The notes below the pieces were generated by a model that was not told the origin of the DNA, did not search any database, and saw nothing but the letters and a program-made list of their open reading frames with translations. Positions 23,447 through 32,232 of a stretch of 64,000 bases of DNA are shown in pieces (position 1 is the first letter of the stretch; each line of letters opens with the position of its first letter). The position numbers and the translations under genes are program-made. Source of the DNA: DUQX01 sp050948825 (lineage in GTDB: Bacteria; Bacillota; Dethiobacteria; DTU022; UBA8154); contig JBMNEO010000003.1 in the NCBI GenBank assembly GCA_050948825.1, forward strand, positions 558,001-622,000, read 5' to 3'.

Positions 23447-24055
23447 TCATTCTTCTTGAAAGAGAATCGCTGCCGCTTCCATTTCCAGCTCATCCCTGTA
23501 CATTTCCAAGAGTGAATCAAAGGAATTGTTAATTTCTACCCCATCGGACTGAAGAATAAAACCTCCGGAGATTTCGAAAGTCTCTTTACTTATTAAAAGC
23601 TTGTTTTTGCGTCCTGCGGCAGCCAGCTCCTCTTGAATCTCTTCCCAAAAACTTTTCGGAATTCTGGCCTTATCGCGCGGAGAGAGAATAACAACCTCTT
23701 CCCCTGTTTTAATCGAAGCCAAGAGCATCTTTTTTAATACAGCAAAATAATCTTGCTCATCAAGATTCAAAAGCGCCTCCAGTGCTTGCTGCAATGCTTC
23801 TTTAATCAGCTCCTGTTTAGCCGCCAGCATTTGTTTACGCGCATCAAGCCGGGCAATCCCCAAAATACGCCGTTTTTGCTCTTCAGCCTCTTTTTGAGCG
23901 CGTCCCAGGATCTGCTCCCGCCGTTTTTCAGCCTCTTTTTCGGCTTCAGAAAGAATGATATCTGCATTTTTTGCAGCTTCTGCTAAAATATTTTCGGCCT
24001 TTGCCCTGGCATCATCCTCTATGCGCCGGCAGATCCTCTCCGCTCCCTCTTTCAT
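23447..24055 (-). CDS. ntpE: V-type ATPase subunit E (peripheral stalk)
   Basis: The start is the ATG of MKEGAERICRRIEDD with AAGGGAG 8 bases upstream (202 residues). The N-terminal 100 residues form a Glu/Ala/Lys-rich coiled coil (AENILAEAAKNADIILSEAE), followed by a globular head-binding domain. It pairs with the short coiled-coil subunit encoded first in the operon. Confidence 0.88.
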   Translation of the reverse strand: MKEGAERICRRIEDDARAKAENILAEAAKNADIILSEAEKEAEKRREQILGRAQKEAEEQKRRILGIARLDARKQMLAAKQELIKEALQQALEALLNLDEQDYFAVLKKMLLASIKTGEEVVILSPRDKARIPKSFWEEIQEELAAAGRKNKLLISKETFEISGGFILQSDGVEINNSFDSLLEMYRDELEMEAAAILFQEE

Positions 24056-24097
24056 ACCTAACACTCCCTTCTGGGTGGAACATCCTGATCATCTTAT

Positions 24098-24568
24098 CTA
24101 CACTGCTATTCCGAAAAGCATCATGATTGAAGCTAACAAGGCCAAAACAGCGTAAGTTTCCACCATAACGGCAAAGATAATCGCTTTTCCCAATTCTTCC
24201 GGACGCCTGGCCACTATCCCGATACCGGCAGCAGCCGCCCTGCCCTGATAAATAGCTGAAAGCAACCCCACTATAGCAATCGGCAAAGAAGCCATTAAAA
24301 TGGAATACCCTTGTTCGGGAGTAAGAGGGAGAAGATTTCCTCCGATAATACCTATGCGCTGCATGATAATAAACCCGGTAAGCAACCCGTAAATCCCCTG
24401 GGTACCGGGAAGAGCCTGTAGTAAAAGCGTTTGCCCAAATTTATCAGGGTCTTCGGTAATCACGCCGGCTGCGCTTTGACCGACCAGTCCAACTCCAAAC
24501 GCGGAACCTATCCCCGACAGTACTACCGCCAGAGCAGCCCCCAATATTGCTAATACTATTCCTGTCAT
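24098..24568 (-). CDS. ntpK: V-type ATPase subunit K (c-ring proteolipid), sodium-type
   Basis: A 156-residue, four-helix double hairpin. The first hairpin has LPGTQGIYG and the second IYQGRAAAAG and VMVETYA. L53, T56, Q57, Q108 and E137 match the five Na+ ligands of E. hirae NtpK (L61, T64, Q65, Q110, E139). One ion-binding carboxylate per four helices is the usual V-type state. The enzyme is therefore predicted to move Na+ rather than H+. Confidence 0.93.
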   Translation of the reverse strand: MTGIVLAILGAALAVVLSGIGSAFGVGLVGQSAAGVITEDPDKFGQTLLLQALPGTQGIYGLLTGFIIMQRIGIIGGNLLPLTPEQGYSILMASLPIAIVGLLSAIYQGRAAAAGIGIVARRPEELGKAIIFAVMVETYAVLALLASIMMLFGIAV

Positions 24569-24573
24569 AACTT

Positions 24574-26526
24574 TTATGCCTCCCCTTCTTCTATATCAAC
24601 AAATTTTGTTGTATTGCAAAATGGTTGAAATGGTTTGCCTCCACCCTCAAAAAACTTGCCAAAAAACTCAATATACTGTAAGCGGCTGGTGTGAACATAA
24701 GCACCCAGCGATCCAATCATAAGATTAAAAAAATGTCCTCCGATCAAGAAAAAGACCATAATTATTACTCCGGGAACACTTCCGGCCAGAAGGCCGCTCA
24801 TCGTATTAATAGCTGTTGCAATAACACCGGTTGCCAGGCCCAGAGCGAGCAAACGGGAATATGAAAGCACATCGCTGAGATATCCCGTAACATCATAAAG
24901 GCTCAGCAATCCGCTAAAGAATTTTTTTATTAACCCTTTCTGACTCCGCCCCTGGGTTAGAATTAGGCCCAGTGCACCGCCAACTGCCAGCCATTTGCCG
25001 GCTGCGCTGAATTGAGGCAAAGCCAGCGATACAAGCCCGATCAAGAAAACAAACCATAACCCCTGATCAAAAACAGCATCTAAAACCCTGCCCGCCTTAA
25101 TTTCCTGATAAGCACGCACTCCCATCCCAAAAAAAATCTGAATAAACCCCAGGATAAAACTGAATATAAGCATCCTCATGGGATCATCTAGAGGGTTAAA
25201 CCATAAAGGCCTGAGTTTGATCAAGTCTCCAAACCAGCCGCCCATTAACACCCCAAATATAAACGAGGAAATACCACCTAAAAAAAGTAATTTGATTAAC
25301 TGTTTACCCATACCCCCCAGCTTTAGCTTACGCATAATGAAAAGGGCTAAAAGCGACAGAATAACGCCATATCCGGCATCAGTTAAACAAATACCGAAAA
25401 AAACGAAAAAAAACGGTGCTATAAGCGGCGTGGGGTCAATATCCCGGCGACTCGGGGTACTGTAAAGCCTGGTAACAACTTCAAAGGCATCTGCCGCACC
25501 GCTGTTCCGGAGTAATACCGGCACTTTTTCTTCAGGATCAGGATCATGGATAATGAGAACGGTAGTTTCCGTTTTTTCGGTAAGTAGTTTTTCCAGGTCG
25601 GATACTGCTGGCGCAGGAATCCACCCTTCGAGTAGGAAGGCAGATTCTGTACGGGCAAATTTGCTTATAGCTTCATTTTTATCCCGTTCGTTTTCGAGAA
25701 AATCGGAATAAGCCATTAAATGTTGCCGGTAAGCAAGCAGCTCCTCTATTGTTTTTAATAGCTCTTTTCTTTTCTGGCCGATTTTTTCCAGATCTTTCTC
25801 TAGCGTACCAACAGCCTGAGCCGCTGTGCCTTTTATCTCCGGGAAGGAAACCCCTGTTGCCCCGGATTTTTTAAATAGCTCCTGTATCTTTTCAGCTTCA
25901 TCTTTGAAAAATATAATAAATAGATGCGACAGTTCCTTTTCAGAAAAGATAACTTCCAGATAGTGATCAGGAGCCTTATCGGTTAAAGATTGCTTAAAAG
26001 AAGATAGTTCATCAGCCGGTACAGTAAAAAGCTGCAATCGTAATCGCAGTGTATCTTCAACTTTTTCCAGCGGCAGGTTAAAGTCAACCCAGGGCGCCAG
26101 AGCCTGCATTAAATTATGGCACCTGGTCTCCTCGTTACGCAAACCGTTCAACTTCTCATCTATTGCCCGGCATGTATTGTAGACTGTCTGAATTTCTTCT
26201 TTACCGCGGGAAATAAATTCACTATACTCTGCGGGTGTCAGGTTAATTTTTGCCCCTGTAAATTGTTGAACAAAGTTCTTTTTCAGCGGAAAATGCCTCT
26301 GCATAAAATCCAGGCAATAGCGGACCTCACCTAATCGCGATTCTAAATATGTTACTGCAGTTGCCGGCTGCTCAGGTACCAGTAAGGATTCCAACTCCTC
26401 CCATATTCCGGTCTCCTTTATATCAACCAGTTCAACTGCCCCAATATCCCTGAGGATATTAATCACCGTATCCTTTTCCTGCTGGTGAGAGAGGAGAATT
26501 AATTTTTTAATATCAACTATCGGCAT
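24574..26526 (-). CDS. ntpI: V-type ATPase subunit I (membrane stator a)
   Basis: The 650-residue protein has a long cytosolic N-terminal half with coiled coils (to about 340), then about seven or eight membrane helices (for example IAPFFFVFFGICLTDAGYG and the SDVLSYSRLLALGLATGVIA region with the key Arg). This half-channel carries ions to and from the c-ring. It overlaps the preceding coiled-coil subunit gene by 14 bases. Confidence 0.93.
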   Translation of the reverse strand: MPIVDIKKLILLSHQQEKDTVINILRDIGAVELVDIKETGIWEELESLLVPEQPATAVTYLESRLGEVRYCLDFMQRHFPLKKNFVQQFTGAKINLTPAEYSEFISRGKEEIQTVYNTCRAIDEKLNGLRNEETRCHNLMQALAPWVDFNLPLEKVEDTLRLRLQLFTVPADELSSFKQSLTDKAPDHYLEVIFSEKELSHLFIIFFKDEAEKIQELFKKSGATGVSFPEIKGTAAQAVGTLEKDLEKIGQKRKELLKTIEELLAYRQHLMAYSDFLENERDKNEAISKFARTESAFLLEGWIPAPAVSDLEKLLTEKTETTVLIIHDPDPEEKVPVLLRNSGAADAFEVVTRLYSTPSRRDIDPTPLIAPFFFVFFGICLTDAGYGVILSLLALFIMRKLKLGGMGKQLIKLLFLGGISSFIFGVLMGGWFGDLIKLRPLWFNPLDDPMRMLIFSFILGFIQIFFGMGVRAYQEIKAGRVLDAVFDQGLWFVFLIGLVSLALPQFSAAGKWLAVGGALGLILTQGRSQKGLIKKFFSGLLSLYDVTGYLSDVLSYSRLLALGLATGVIATAINTMSGLLAGSVPGVIIMVFFLIGGHFFNLMIGSLGAYVHTSRLQYIEFFGKFFEGGGKPFQPFCNTTKFVDIEEGEA

Positions 26527-26839
26527 GAGTATTCACAACCCTCTCCATAATCCTTGTTACAACTGCCGGCAACCTGGCTCTTGTTCCGGACCTCATTTGG
26601 TCAATTTCCTTTTGGTAGTCCTCCAAAAAAAATGCTGCTTCCTGCCGTGCTTCTGTTTCTGCCCTGTTTAGCAATTCCTTTGCCTGGAACTCGGCTTCTG
26701 CTACGGCTGTTTTGAGTATTTGTGCTGCCTGTTCTTCTGTATCCTTCAGCCTCTGCCGGGCTTTTTGCTGTGCTTCACGCACCGTAATATTGGCCTGGTT
26801 TTCAGCTTCCCTAATAGATTCCACCAGTTTAATCGTCAA
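26513..26839 (-). CDS. ntpF: V-type ATPase peripheral stalk subunit (NtpF/G-H type)
   Basis: An almost continuous Ala/Glu/Gln/Arg coiled coil of about 108 residues (ENQANITVREAQQKARQR), the partner of subunit E. The start is uncertain: the GTG at 26851 abuts AAGGAGG, so the TTG at 26839 (MTIKLVESIREAE) is preferred. It is the first gene of the operon, so the full order FIKECGABD matches E. hirae ntp, without the downstream ntpH and ntpJ. Confidence 0.82.
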   Translation of the reverse strand: MTIKLVESIREAENQANITVREAQQKARQRLKDTEEQAAQILKTAVAEAEFQAKELLNRAETEARQEAAFFLEDYQKEIDQMRSGTRARLPAVVTRIMERVVNTHADS

Positions 26840-26851
26840 AAGCTTCACCAC

Positions 26852-27198
26852 CCTCCTTATTTATCTTTTCTCTTAAAAAAATCTTAAAAACCCTTTCCCT
26901 AACACCTCCAGATGTAATTTATAATTTATATTATACTTATTATGTATTGTAATAACTAAGGTATAAGCTGCCCCAAGTAAATACTTTAAACCCGATCGTC
27001 TTAAGTGATATCTTCACCCCCGCTTTGATCGGGTAATATAATATTTAAGCTATAATTAAAATATTAAAACATGAAAAACAATTCTACTAATTTCCCTGTT
27101 ATTCTCCAACAACATATTCTACAACATTAAATAAAAACCTTTTCTATTATAAAATTTAAAAAATCTTCAAATTCGGGTTATTGCCAAATCTTTCGGGG
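26852..27198 (-). promoter_or_regulatory. Leader and probable promoter of the V-ATPase operon
   Basis: This 347-bp AT-rich gap has no gene. On the minus strand a TATAAT (complement at 26930-26935) lies about 90 bases before ntpF; no good -35 box is seen. An inverted repeat CCCGATC ... GATCGGG at about 26991-27032 with a long spacer may end the upstream transcript or be an operator. Confidence 0.4.
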
Positions 27199-28218
27199 TT
27201 ATACCCTGAAATTGCCCAGGGATACAAGGCCTCCCAGAAAAAGCAATACATAATATGTAAAGAATCTCCAAGACATAACAAATATTCCCAGTACGGATGA
27301 CGGAACAAAAAGCATAAAAAGGCTCGCCAGGCCAAACTCGGCAACACCACTCCCCCCGGGGACAGGAACATAAATGATAATCATCTGTATTACCGCCAGC
27401 CAAATCAGGGATAAAAAAAAGGGGACCGGTTTATTTAAACCAAGCAAAAGCACAGGAGCTATGCTAAAAAAACAAAACCAGTAAGCTACAGTTAAGATAA
27501 TGATCAGCATCAGATCAACGGCTTTAAAACGATTTATTGATCGTGTAGCATACAGATATTCTTGAAGCTCATGCATGAGAAAAGCATATATTTTCTTCCC
27601 CCGTAGGGTACCGAGAAAAAAATATCTTCCCCAGGAATAGCTGACAACCTTTTGGAGAAGTAAGTTTAAAACCGCAGGTTTCCATAAGAAAAAAAGCAGA
27701 AGCAAAACCGTGCAGATGGATACGAATACAGCATAAATAAAAATCTGGTTTAAAAAATTAGTTACCAGCCTGCCGCGAAAAAAAACAAGCAACGCCACGG
27801 CTGAAATGGTCAGGACCAGTTTTGTAAGAAAAGAACGTGTCAAAGTAACAGCAGATGATTCACCCAAAGAAAGTCCTTTTCTGCTCAAACCGTAAATATG
27901 GGCAGGCCATTCACCTGCATGAAAAGGTGTGACGGAAGCAAAAAAAAAGGTCATCAAATAAATCTGCACCGCATCGAAAAGTTTTATATCTTTATCCCCG
28001 CCCAGGCTCGATACCAGTAATTTTATTCTCAGCCCCTCGATGACGCAGAGCAGAATAATCATCAAAACGGCTAATAAAAGATACCCTGCGCGGACGAGCA
28101 ACAGGCTTTCCAGGGTTTCTTCTTCGAAATAATAGACAAATATAAAGAGTGAAGCGGCAACGCTCAGCGCCAGGGAAATTCCCAGTCCTTTTTTCCATGT
28201 GGGAAGAGGCCCTGCCAC
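27199..28218 (-). CDS. Flippase-like integral membrane protein (UPF0104/LPG-synthase TM family)
   Basis: A 339-residue protein with about 8 membrane helices and the family signatures SVTPFHAGEWPAHIYGLSRKG and VPVPGGSGVAEFG. The domain is shared by the membrane half of MprF and by YbhN/AglD-type proteins, proposed to flip or transfer lipids and lipid-linked glycans. The substrate is unknown. Its ATG directly follows the dCMP deaminase stop, so it is the end of the tsaC-ywlE-rpiB-glyA-comEB transcript. Confidence 0.8.
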   Translation of the reverse strand: MAGPLPTWKKGLGISLALSVAASLFIFVYYFEEETLESLLLVRAGYLLLAVLMIILLCVIEGLRIKLLVSSLGGDKDIKLFDAVQIYLMTFFFASVTPFHAGEWPAHIYGLSRKGLSLGESSAVTLTRSFLTKLVLTISAVALLVFFRGRLVTNFLNQIFIYAVFVSICTVLLLLFFLWKPAVLNLLLQKVVSYSWGRYFFLGTLRGKKIYAFLMHELQEYLYATRSINRFKAVDLMLIIILTVAYWFCFFSIAPVLLLGLNKPVPFFLSLIWLAVIQMIIIYVPVPGGSGVAEFGLASLFMLFVPSSVLGIFVMSWRFFTYYVLLFLGGLVSLGNFRV

Positions 28219-28677
28219 TTAACTGTCTCCCTTAACCTCATGATAAATTTCCACTTTAATTCCCGCCTCTTCTAATAATTGCCGGGCAAGCTCATCAGGA
28301 TAAATTTCCTTTAAAACGATTCTTCTTACTCCTGCATTGACCAGCATTTTAGCGCATAAAGAACACGGATAATGAGTGCAGTATAGATCGGCCCCCTGAA
28401 TTGAAACACCATGCAGCGCGCCCTGAATAATCGCGTTCTGCTCCGCATGAAGCCCCCGGCAGAGCTCATGCCGCTCTCCGGAGGGTACATTTCTCTCCTG
28501 CCGCAAACAACCTTTTTCCAGGCAGTGCTCCAGTCCGGAGGGTGCACCGTTATAACCGGTTGTTAAAAGTCGCTTATTTTTTACAATAACCGCTCCCACC
28601 TTACGGCGCAAACAGGTAGAGCGCTGTGAAACAACCGTAGCTATCTCCATAAAATAACTGTCCCAGGAAGGTCTCAA
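28219..28677 (-). CDS. comEB: dCMP deaminase (ComEB-like)
   Basis: The 152-residue protein has the zinc deaminase motifs HAEQNAI and PCSLCAK, plus the CLRRKVGAVIVK and TGYNGAPSGLEHC segments typical of dCMP deaminases. It converts dCMP to dUMP for thymidylate synthesis. It lies 13 bases after glyA, which supplies the one-carbon units for the same pathway. Confidence 0.9.
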   Translation of the reverse strand: MRPSWDSYFMEIATVVSQRSTCLRRKVGAVIVKNKRLLTTGYNGAPSGLEHCLEKGCLRQERNVPSGERHELCRGLHAEQNAIIQGALHGVSIQGADLYCTHYPCSLCAKMLVNAGVRRIVLKEIYPDELARQLLEEAGIKVEIYHEVKGDS

Positions 28678-28690
28678 AATAAAACTCCTT

Positions 28691-29959
28691 TCAGTCCTTT
28701 AGATCATATAAAGGAAAAGCGGCACACAGCTCTTTAACTTTGCGTTTAACCTGAGCCATGATTATAGGGTTATCCCGCCCTTCAAGGGTACGCAAAATAT
28801 ACCCGGCAATAGCTTTCATTTCAGCTTCCTGCATGCCCCGCGAGGTAACCGCGGGGGTACCGATCCTGATACCGCTGGTCACGAAAGGGCTTTCCGGATC
28901 ATCCGGAATAGCGTTTTTATTTACGGTAATCCCAACTTCATCCAACAAGGTTTCCGCATCTTTCCCGCTTATATTTTTATTTCTTAAATCCACCAGCAGA
29001 AGGTGGTTATCCGTTCCCCCAGATATAAGATTAAAATCCATCTCCAGAAGTGTTTCAGCGAGCGCCCGTGCATTCAGGATAACCTGTTCCTGATAGCGTA
29101 CAAAATCCTCTCCCATCGCCTCCTTAAAAGCAACAGCTTTCGCAGCAATAGCATGCATGAGAGGCCCGCCCTGAATGCCGGGGAATACAGCTTTGTCAAT
29201 AATATGGGCATATTTCTTGCGGCAGAGTATAAGGCCGCCCCGCGCACCCCTCAGAGTCTTATGTGTGGTACTGGTAACAAATTCGGCATGAGGTACAGGA
29301 TTGGGATGCAAGCCGGCTGCAACAAGACCGGCAATATGGGCCATATCCACCATCAGATAAGCATCAACCTCCCGCGCAATTGCCTCAAAAGCGGCAAAAT
29401 CAATTATGCGCGGATAGGCACTGGCGCCGGCAATAATCAGACGCGGGGAAACTTTTAATGCCAGTTTTTTAACTTCATCCATATCAATATAACCCGTACG
29501 GGGGTCTACACCATAACCGTAAAAATTATAATACTTTCCAGAAATATTTACGGGACTCCCGTGTGTTAAATGCCCACCATGCGCCAGGTCCATACCCAGA
29601 GCCGTATCCCCTGTTTCTAAAACAGCAAAATGGACAGCCATATTAGCTGAAGCCCCCGAATGAGGCTGCACATTGACATGTTCCGCTTTAAAGAGTTCAG
29701 CTGCTCTTTCCCTCGCCAGTTCCTCAACGATATCGACATACTCACACCCGCCATAATAGCGGCGGCCGGGATATCCTTCAGCATATTTATTGGTAAGTAC
29801 AGATCCCTGTGCTTCCAGCACTGCTTTTCCGGCATAATTCTCCGAAGCAATAAGTTCTATCTTCTCCTGCTGACGTCTTTTTTCGGCCTCGATAGCCCTG
29901 GCTATCTGGGGATCAACAATGGATAATAATTCTATATTACTTCCTCCTTCAAAAACCAT
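28691..29959 (-). CDS. glyA: Serine hydroxymethyltransferase
   Basis: About 422 residues with IELIASENYAG, YAEGYPGRRYYGG, and the PLP lysine in TSTTHKTLRGARGG. It interconverts serine and glycine with tetrahydrofolate. The start is uncertain. The ATG at 29959 (MVFEGGSN) has no clear ribosome binding site, the ATG at 30004 is too early, and the best GAAGGAGG lies 6-8 bases before an ATA codon (near 29935) where the family usually begins. It is 4-5 bases or more after rpiB, depending on start. Confidence 0.93.
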   Translation of the reverse strand: MVFEGGSNIELLSIVDPQIARAIEAEKRRQQEKIELIASENYAGKAVLEAQGSVLTNKYAEGYPGRRYYGGCEYVDIVEELARERAAELFKAEHVNVQPHSGASANMAVHFAVLETGDTALGMDLAHGGHLTHGSPVNISGKYYNFYGYGVDPRTGYIDMDEVKKLALKVSPRLIIAGASAYPRIIDFAAFEAIAREVDAYLMVDMAHIAGLVAAGLHPNPVPHAEFVTSTTHKTLRGARGGLILCRKKYAHIIDKAVFPGIQGGPLMHAIAAKAVAFKEAMGEDFVRYQEQVILNARALAETLLEMDFNLISGGTDNHLLLVDLRNKNISGKDAETLLDEVGITVNKNAIPDDPESPFVTSGIRIGTPAVTSRGMQEAEMKAIAGYILRTLEGRDNPIIMAQVKRKVKELCAAFPLYDLKD

Positions 29960-30008
29960 ATCATGCCTGATTCGCCGAGAATCAGGCTCGCCCCCTTCCC
30001 GCAATTAA

Positions 30009-30458
30009 TCATTCATGGCTATTATCCTCGTATTGACTAATTTTTTCAATCCTGCGATGATGCCTTCCTCCCTCGAACGCTGTCTTTAAAAAAATATCCA
30101 CAATCTCCAGAGCAATTTCCTGATCGATAACCCTTGCTCCCAGGGTTAGAATATTAGCATCATTATGCGCCCTGGCGCAACGCGCTGAAAAAGTGTCGCA
30201 GCAGGGAGCAGCCCGAATCCCTTTTAGTTTGTTGGCTGTTATTGCAACACCGATGCCGGTACCGCAAATAATAATCCCTTTTTCGCAATCTCCTATTTGT
30301 ACCGCCCTCGCGGCCATATAAGCAAGGTCAGGATAATCAACCGGCGTTTCATCACGGGTGCCGAAATCCTGATATGTGATCTCATTTTCGTTCAAAAACG
30401 ACTTAATATACTCCTTTAACAAAAATCCCGCATGATCACTTGCCAGAGCGACTTTCAA
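30009..30458 (-). CDS. rpiB: Ribose-5-phosphate isomerase B
   Basis: 149 residues with VALASDHAGFLLKEYIK, DFGTRDETPVDYPDLA and the active-site CGTGIGVAITANK. It interconverts ribose-5-phosphate and ribulose-5-phosphate in the pentose phosphate pathway. AAAGGAGA precedes the ATG. Position between ywlE and glyA is conserved in Firmicutes. Confidence 0.93.
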   Translation of the reverse strand: MKVALASDHAGFLLKEYIKSFLNENEITYQDFGTRDETPVDYPDLAYMAARAVQIGDCEKGIIICGTGIGVAITANKLKGIRAAPCCDTFSARCARAHNDANILTLGARVIDQEIALEIVDIFLKTAFEGGRHHRRIEKISQYEDNSHE

Positions 30459-30523
30459 GATCCTATCTCCTTTTCTTAAGTAAAATTCGCCTTTTATTAT
30501 TTTTTTCCTGCAGCGATTAATTA

Positions 30524-31021
30524 TTATTCCCGGGTTTGTCCTCCGCCTTGTATACTCAATAAACTTCCTATAATAATAGCCAGCGCCTTCTTAATATCCC
30601 CCGCAGCCGCACGGTAATGCTCTATCCCCTTACCGATGGGATCGGGGATATCCTTTTTCTCGTCCTCCCCCAGGACCTCATGTAATAAAAATATTTTAGC
30701 GGCCTCCTCAGGAAAGCCGGCCAGTAAAAAATTTTTCTGATCTTTGGTCATCGTATATATATAACTCGCTTTATGAACCATATCGGGATCAAGCTGTCTG
30801 GAGAGGTGTCCACTTAAATCCACATCTTCCTCGCGGAGTATTTCCAGCGCATCAGGACTGGCGCCAATGCCGCTAAGGGCACTTATCCCGGCAGAACAAG
30901 CCTCTACGTTAATCTTTTTATCCGCAATATTATCCCACATTTTCTGAAAAAGACCCTGAGCCATTACACTGCGGCAAGTATTACCGGTGCAGACAAAAAG
31001 TATTTTTATATTTTTCTCCAC
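30524..31021 (-). CDS. ywlE: Low-molecular-weight protein arginine phosphatase (YwlE-like)
   Basis: The 165-residue protein has the P-loop FVCTGNTCRS (C11, R17) and the acid loop IPDPIGKG. The Thr inside CTGNTCR is the residue that gives B. subtilis YwlE its preference for phosphoarginine over phosphotyrosine. It is therefore likely to remove McsB-type arginine phosphate marks. It follows tsaC by 13 bases. Confidence 0.85.
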   Translation of the reverse strand: MEKNIKILFVCTGNTCRSVMAQGLFQKMWDNIADKKINVEACSAGISALSGIGASPDALEILREEDVDLSGHLSRQLDPDMVHKASYIYTMTKDQKNFLLAGFPEEAAKIFLLHEVLGEDEKKDIPDPIGKGIEHYRAAAGDIKKALAIIIGSLLSIQGGGQTRE

Positions 31022-31034
31022 TTTATCACCGCCT

Positions 31035-32126
31035 TTACCATGTACTATCTATACCGCTAGTTTTAATAATTTCAGCGGCGGCCTTCCGCAGGCGATTCAT
31101 CACCGCTCTGCCCATACCTTGCTCATCAAATCCTTCAACTACGATCACATCAATTTCTAAAAAATCCATTTCCCGAAGGATAGCAAAAAGCCGCTTTGCT
31201 ATTTGCTCGGGCTTCTCCCTGGAACCAAGCACCCTAAGAACCGTGGCCGGACAGAGCCCCGCCGATTCCCGGGAGAGAAGCAGCGCCACTTTACGGCCCT
31301 GCATTAAAAAACTCTCCGTTAAAGCAATGAGCTGCTTTCGCTGTGCCGGATAGTCGCCTACAACGAGGTAAAGTGGCGCCCGCGGGGCATAATGCCTGTA
31401 TTTCATTCCGGGAGATGGTGGTGCCCCTTTAATTACTTCTCCTTTTCTCTCGACAGTCAGATCAAGTACTTCCCGCTTCAAAACATCTTCCAGCATCTCC
31501 AGGGTGATACCCCCCGGGCGGAGCAAGGCTGGCGGGTTGGAAAGCAAACTGATCACCGTCGATTCCACGCCAACAGAACAGCTGCCGCCATCGAGCACGG
31601 CTTCAATTCGCCCGGCCAGATCTTCCAGAACATGTCCTGCGGTGGTGGGGCTGGGACGACCCGAAAGATTGGCGCTCGGGGCAGCCAGCGGAATTGCAGC
31701 AACACGAATAAGTTTTCTGGCCAAAGGATGCGCAGGAACACGTATAGCAGCGGAAGAAAGCCCTGCAGTTGTAATGTCGGGAACCAGGTTCTTTTTAGGC
31801 AGTACCATTGTCAGGGGGCCAGGCCAGAAATTTTCCGCCAGGAGAAAAGCCTCCGGAGGAATCTCTTCCACCAGCCGGGCAGCCTGGTCCATTCCTGCAA
31901 TGTGGATGATTAAAGGATTATCAGGAGGCCGCTGTTTTACCTGATAAATATTTTGAACCGCACCGGGATTTAAAGCATCACCGCCCAGGCCATATACAGT
32001 CTCCGTAGGAAAAGCAACCAGCCCCCCCTTTTTGAGGATTTCAGCCGCATAGAGCAATGCCTTTCCTTCATCTTCGTCATTTAAGGCTTTCAAGACAGCT
32101 GTTCCTTTAATGATCGGCCAGGCCAA
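31035..32126 (-). CDS. tsaC: Threonylcarbamoyl-AMP synthase (Sua5/YwlC type)
   Basis: A TTG at 32126 with TGGAGGT 7 bases upstream gives 363 residues; the longer frame to 32333 would run into the divergent larC promoter. The N-terminal YrdC domain has GGLVAFPTETVYGLGGDA, SAAIRVPAHPLARKL and APSANLSGRPSPTTA; a C-terminal Sua5 domain begins after PPSPGMKYRHYAP. It makes threonylcarbamoyl-AMP from Thr, bicarbonate and ATP for the t6A37 tRNA modification. Confidence 0.9.
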   Translation of the reverse strand: MAWPIIKGTAVLKALNDEDEGKALLYAAEILKKGGLVAFPTETVYGLGGDALNPGAVQNIYQVKQRPPDNPLIIHIAGMDQAARLVEEIPPEAFLLAENFWPGPLTMVLPKKNLVPDITTAGLSSAAIRVPAHPLARKLIRVAAIPLAAPSANLSGRPSPTTAGHVLEDLAGRIEAVLDGGSCSVGVESTVISLLSNPPALLRPGGITLEMLEDVLKREVLDLTVERKGEVIKGAPPSPGMKYRHYAPRAPLYLVVGDYPAQRKQLIALTESFLMQGRKVALLLSRESAGLCPATVLRVLGSREKPEQIAKRLFAILREMDFLEIDVIVVEGFDEQGMGRAVMNRLRKAAAEIIKTSGIDSTW

Positions 32127-32232
32127 TACAACACCTCCATGAAAACGGCAATAAATTAGGTTCTTAAAAATATTACCATACTCTTTTCTTTTTTGATATA
32201 ATGATTTTAAATAATAAAGCGAAAGGTGTAAT

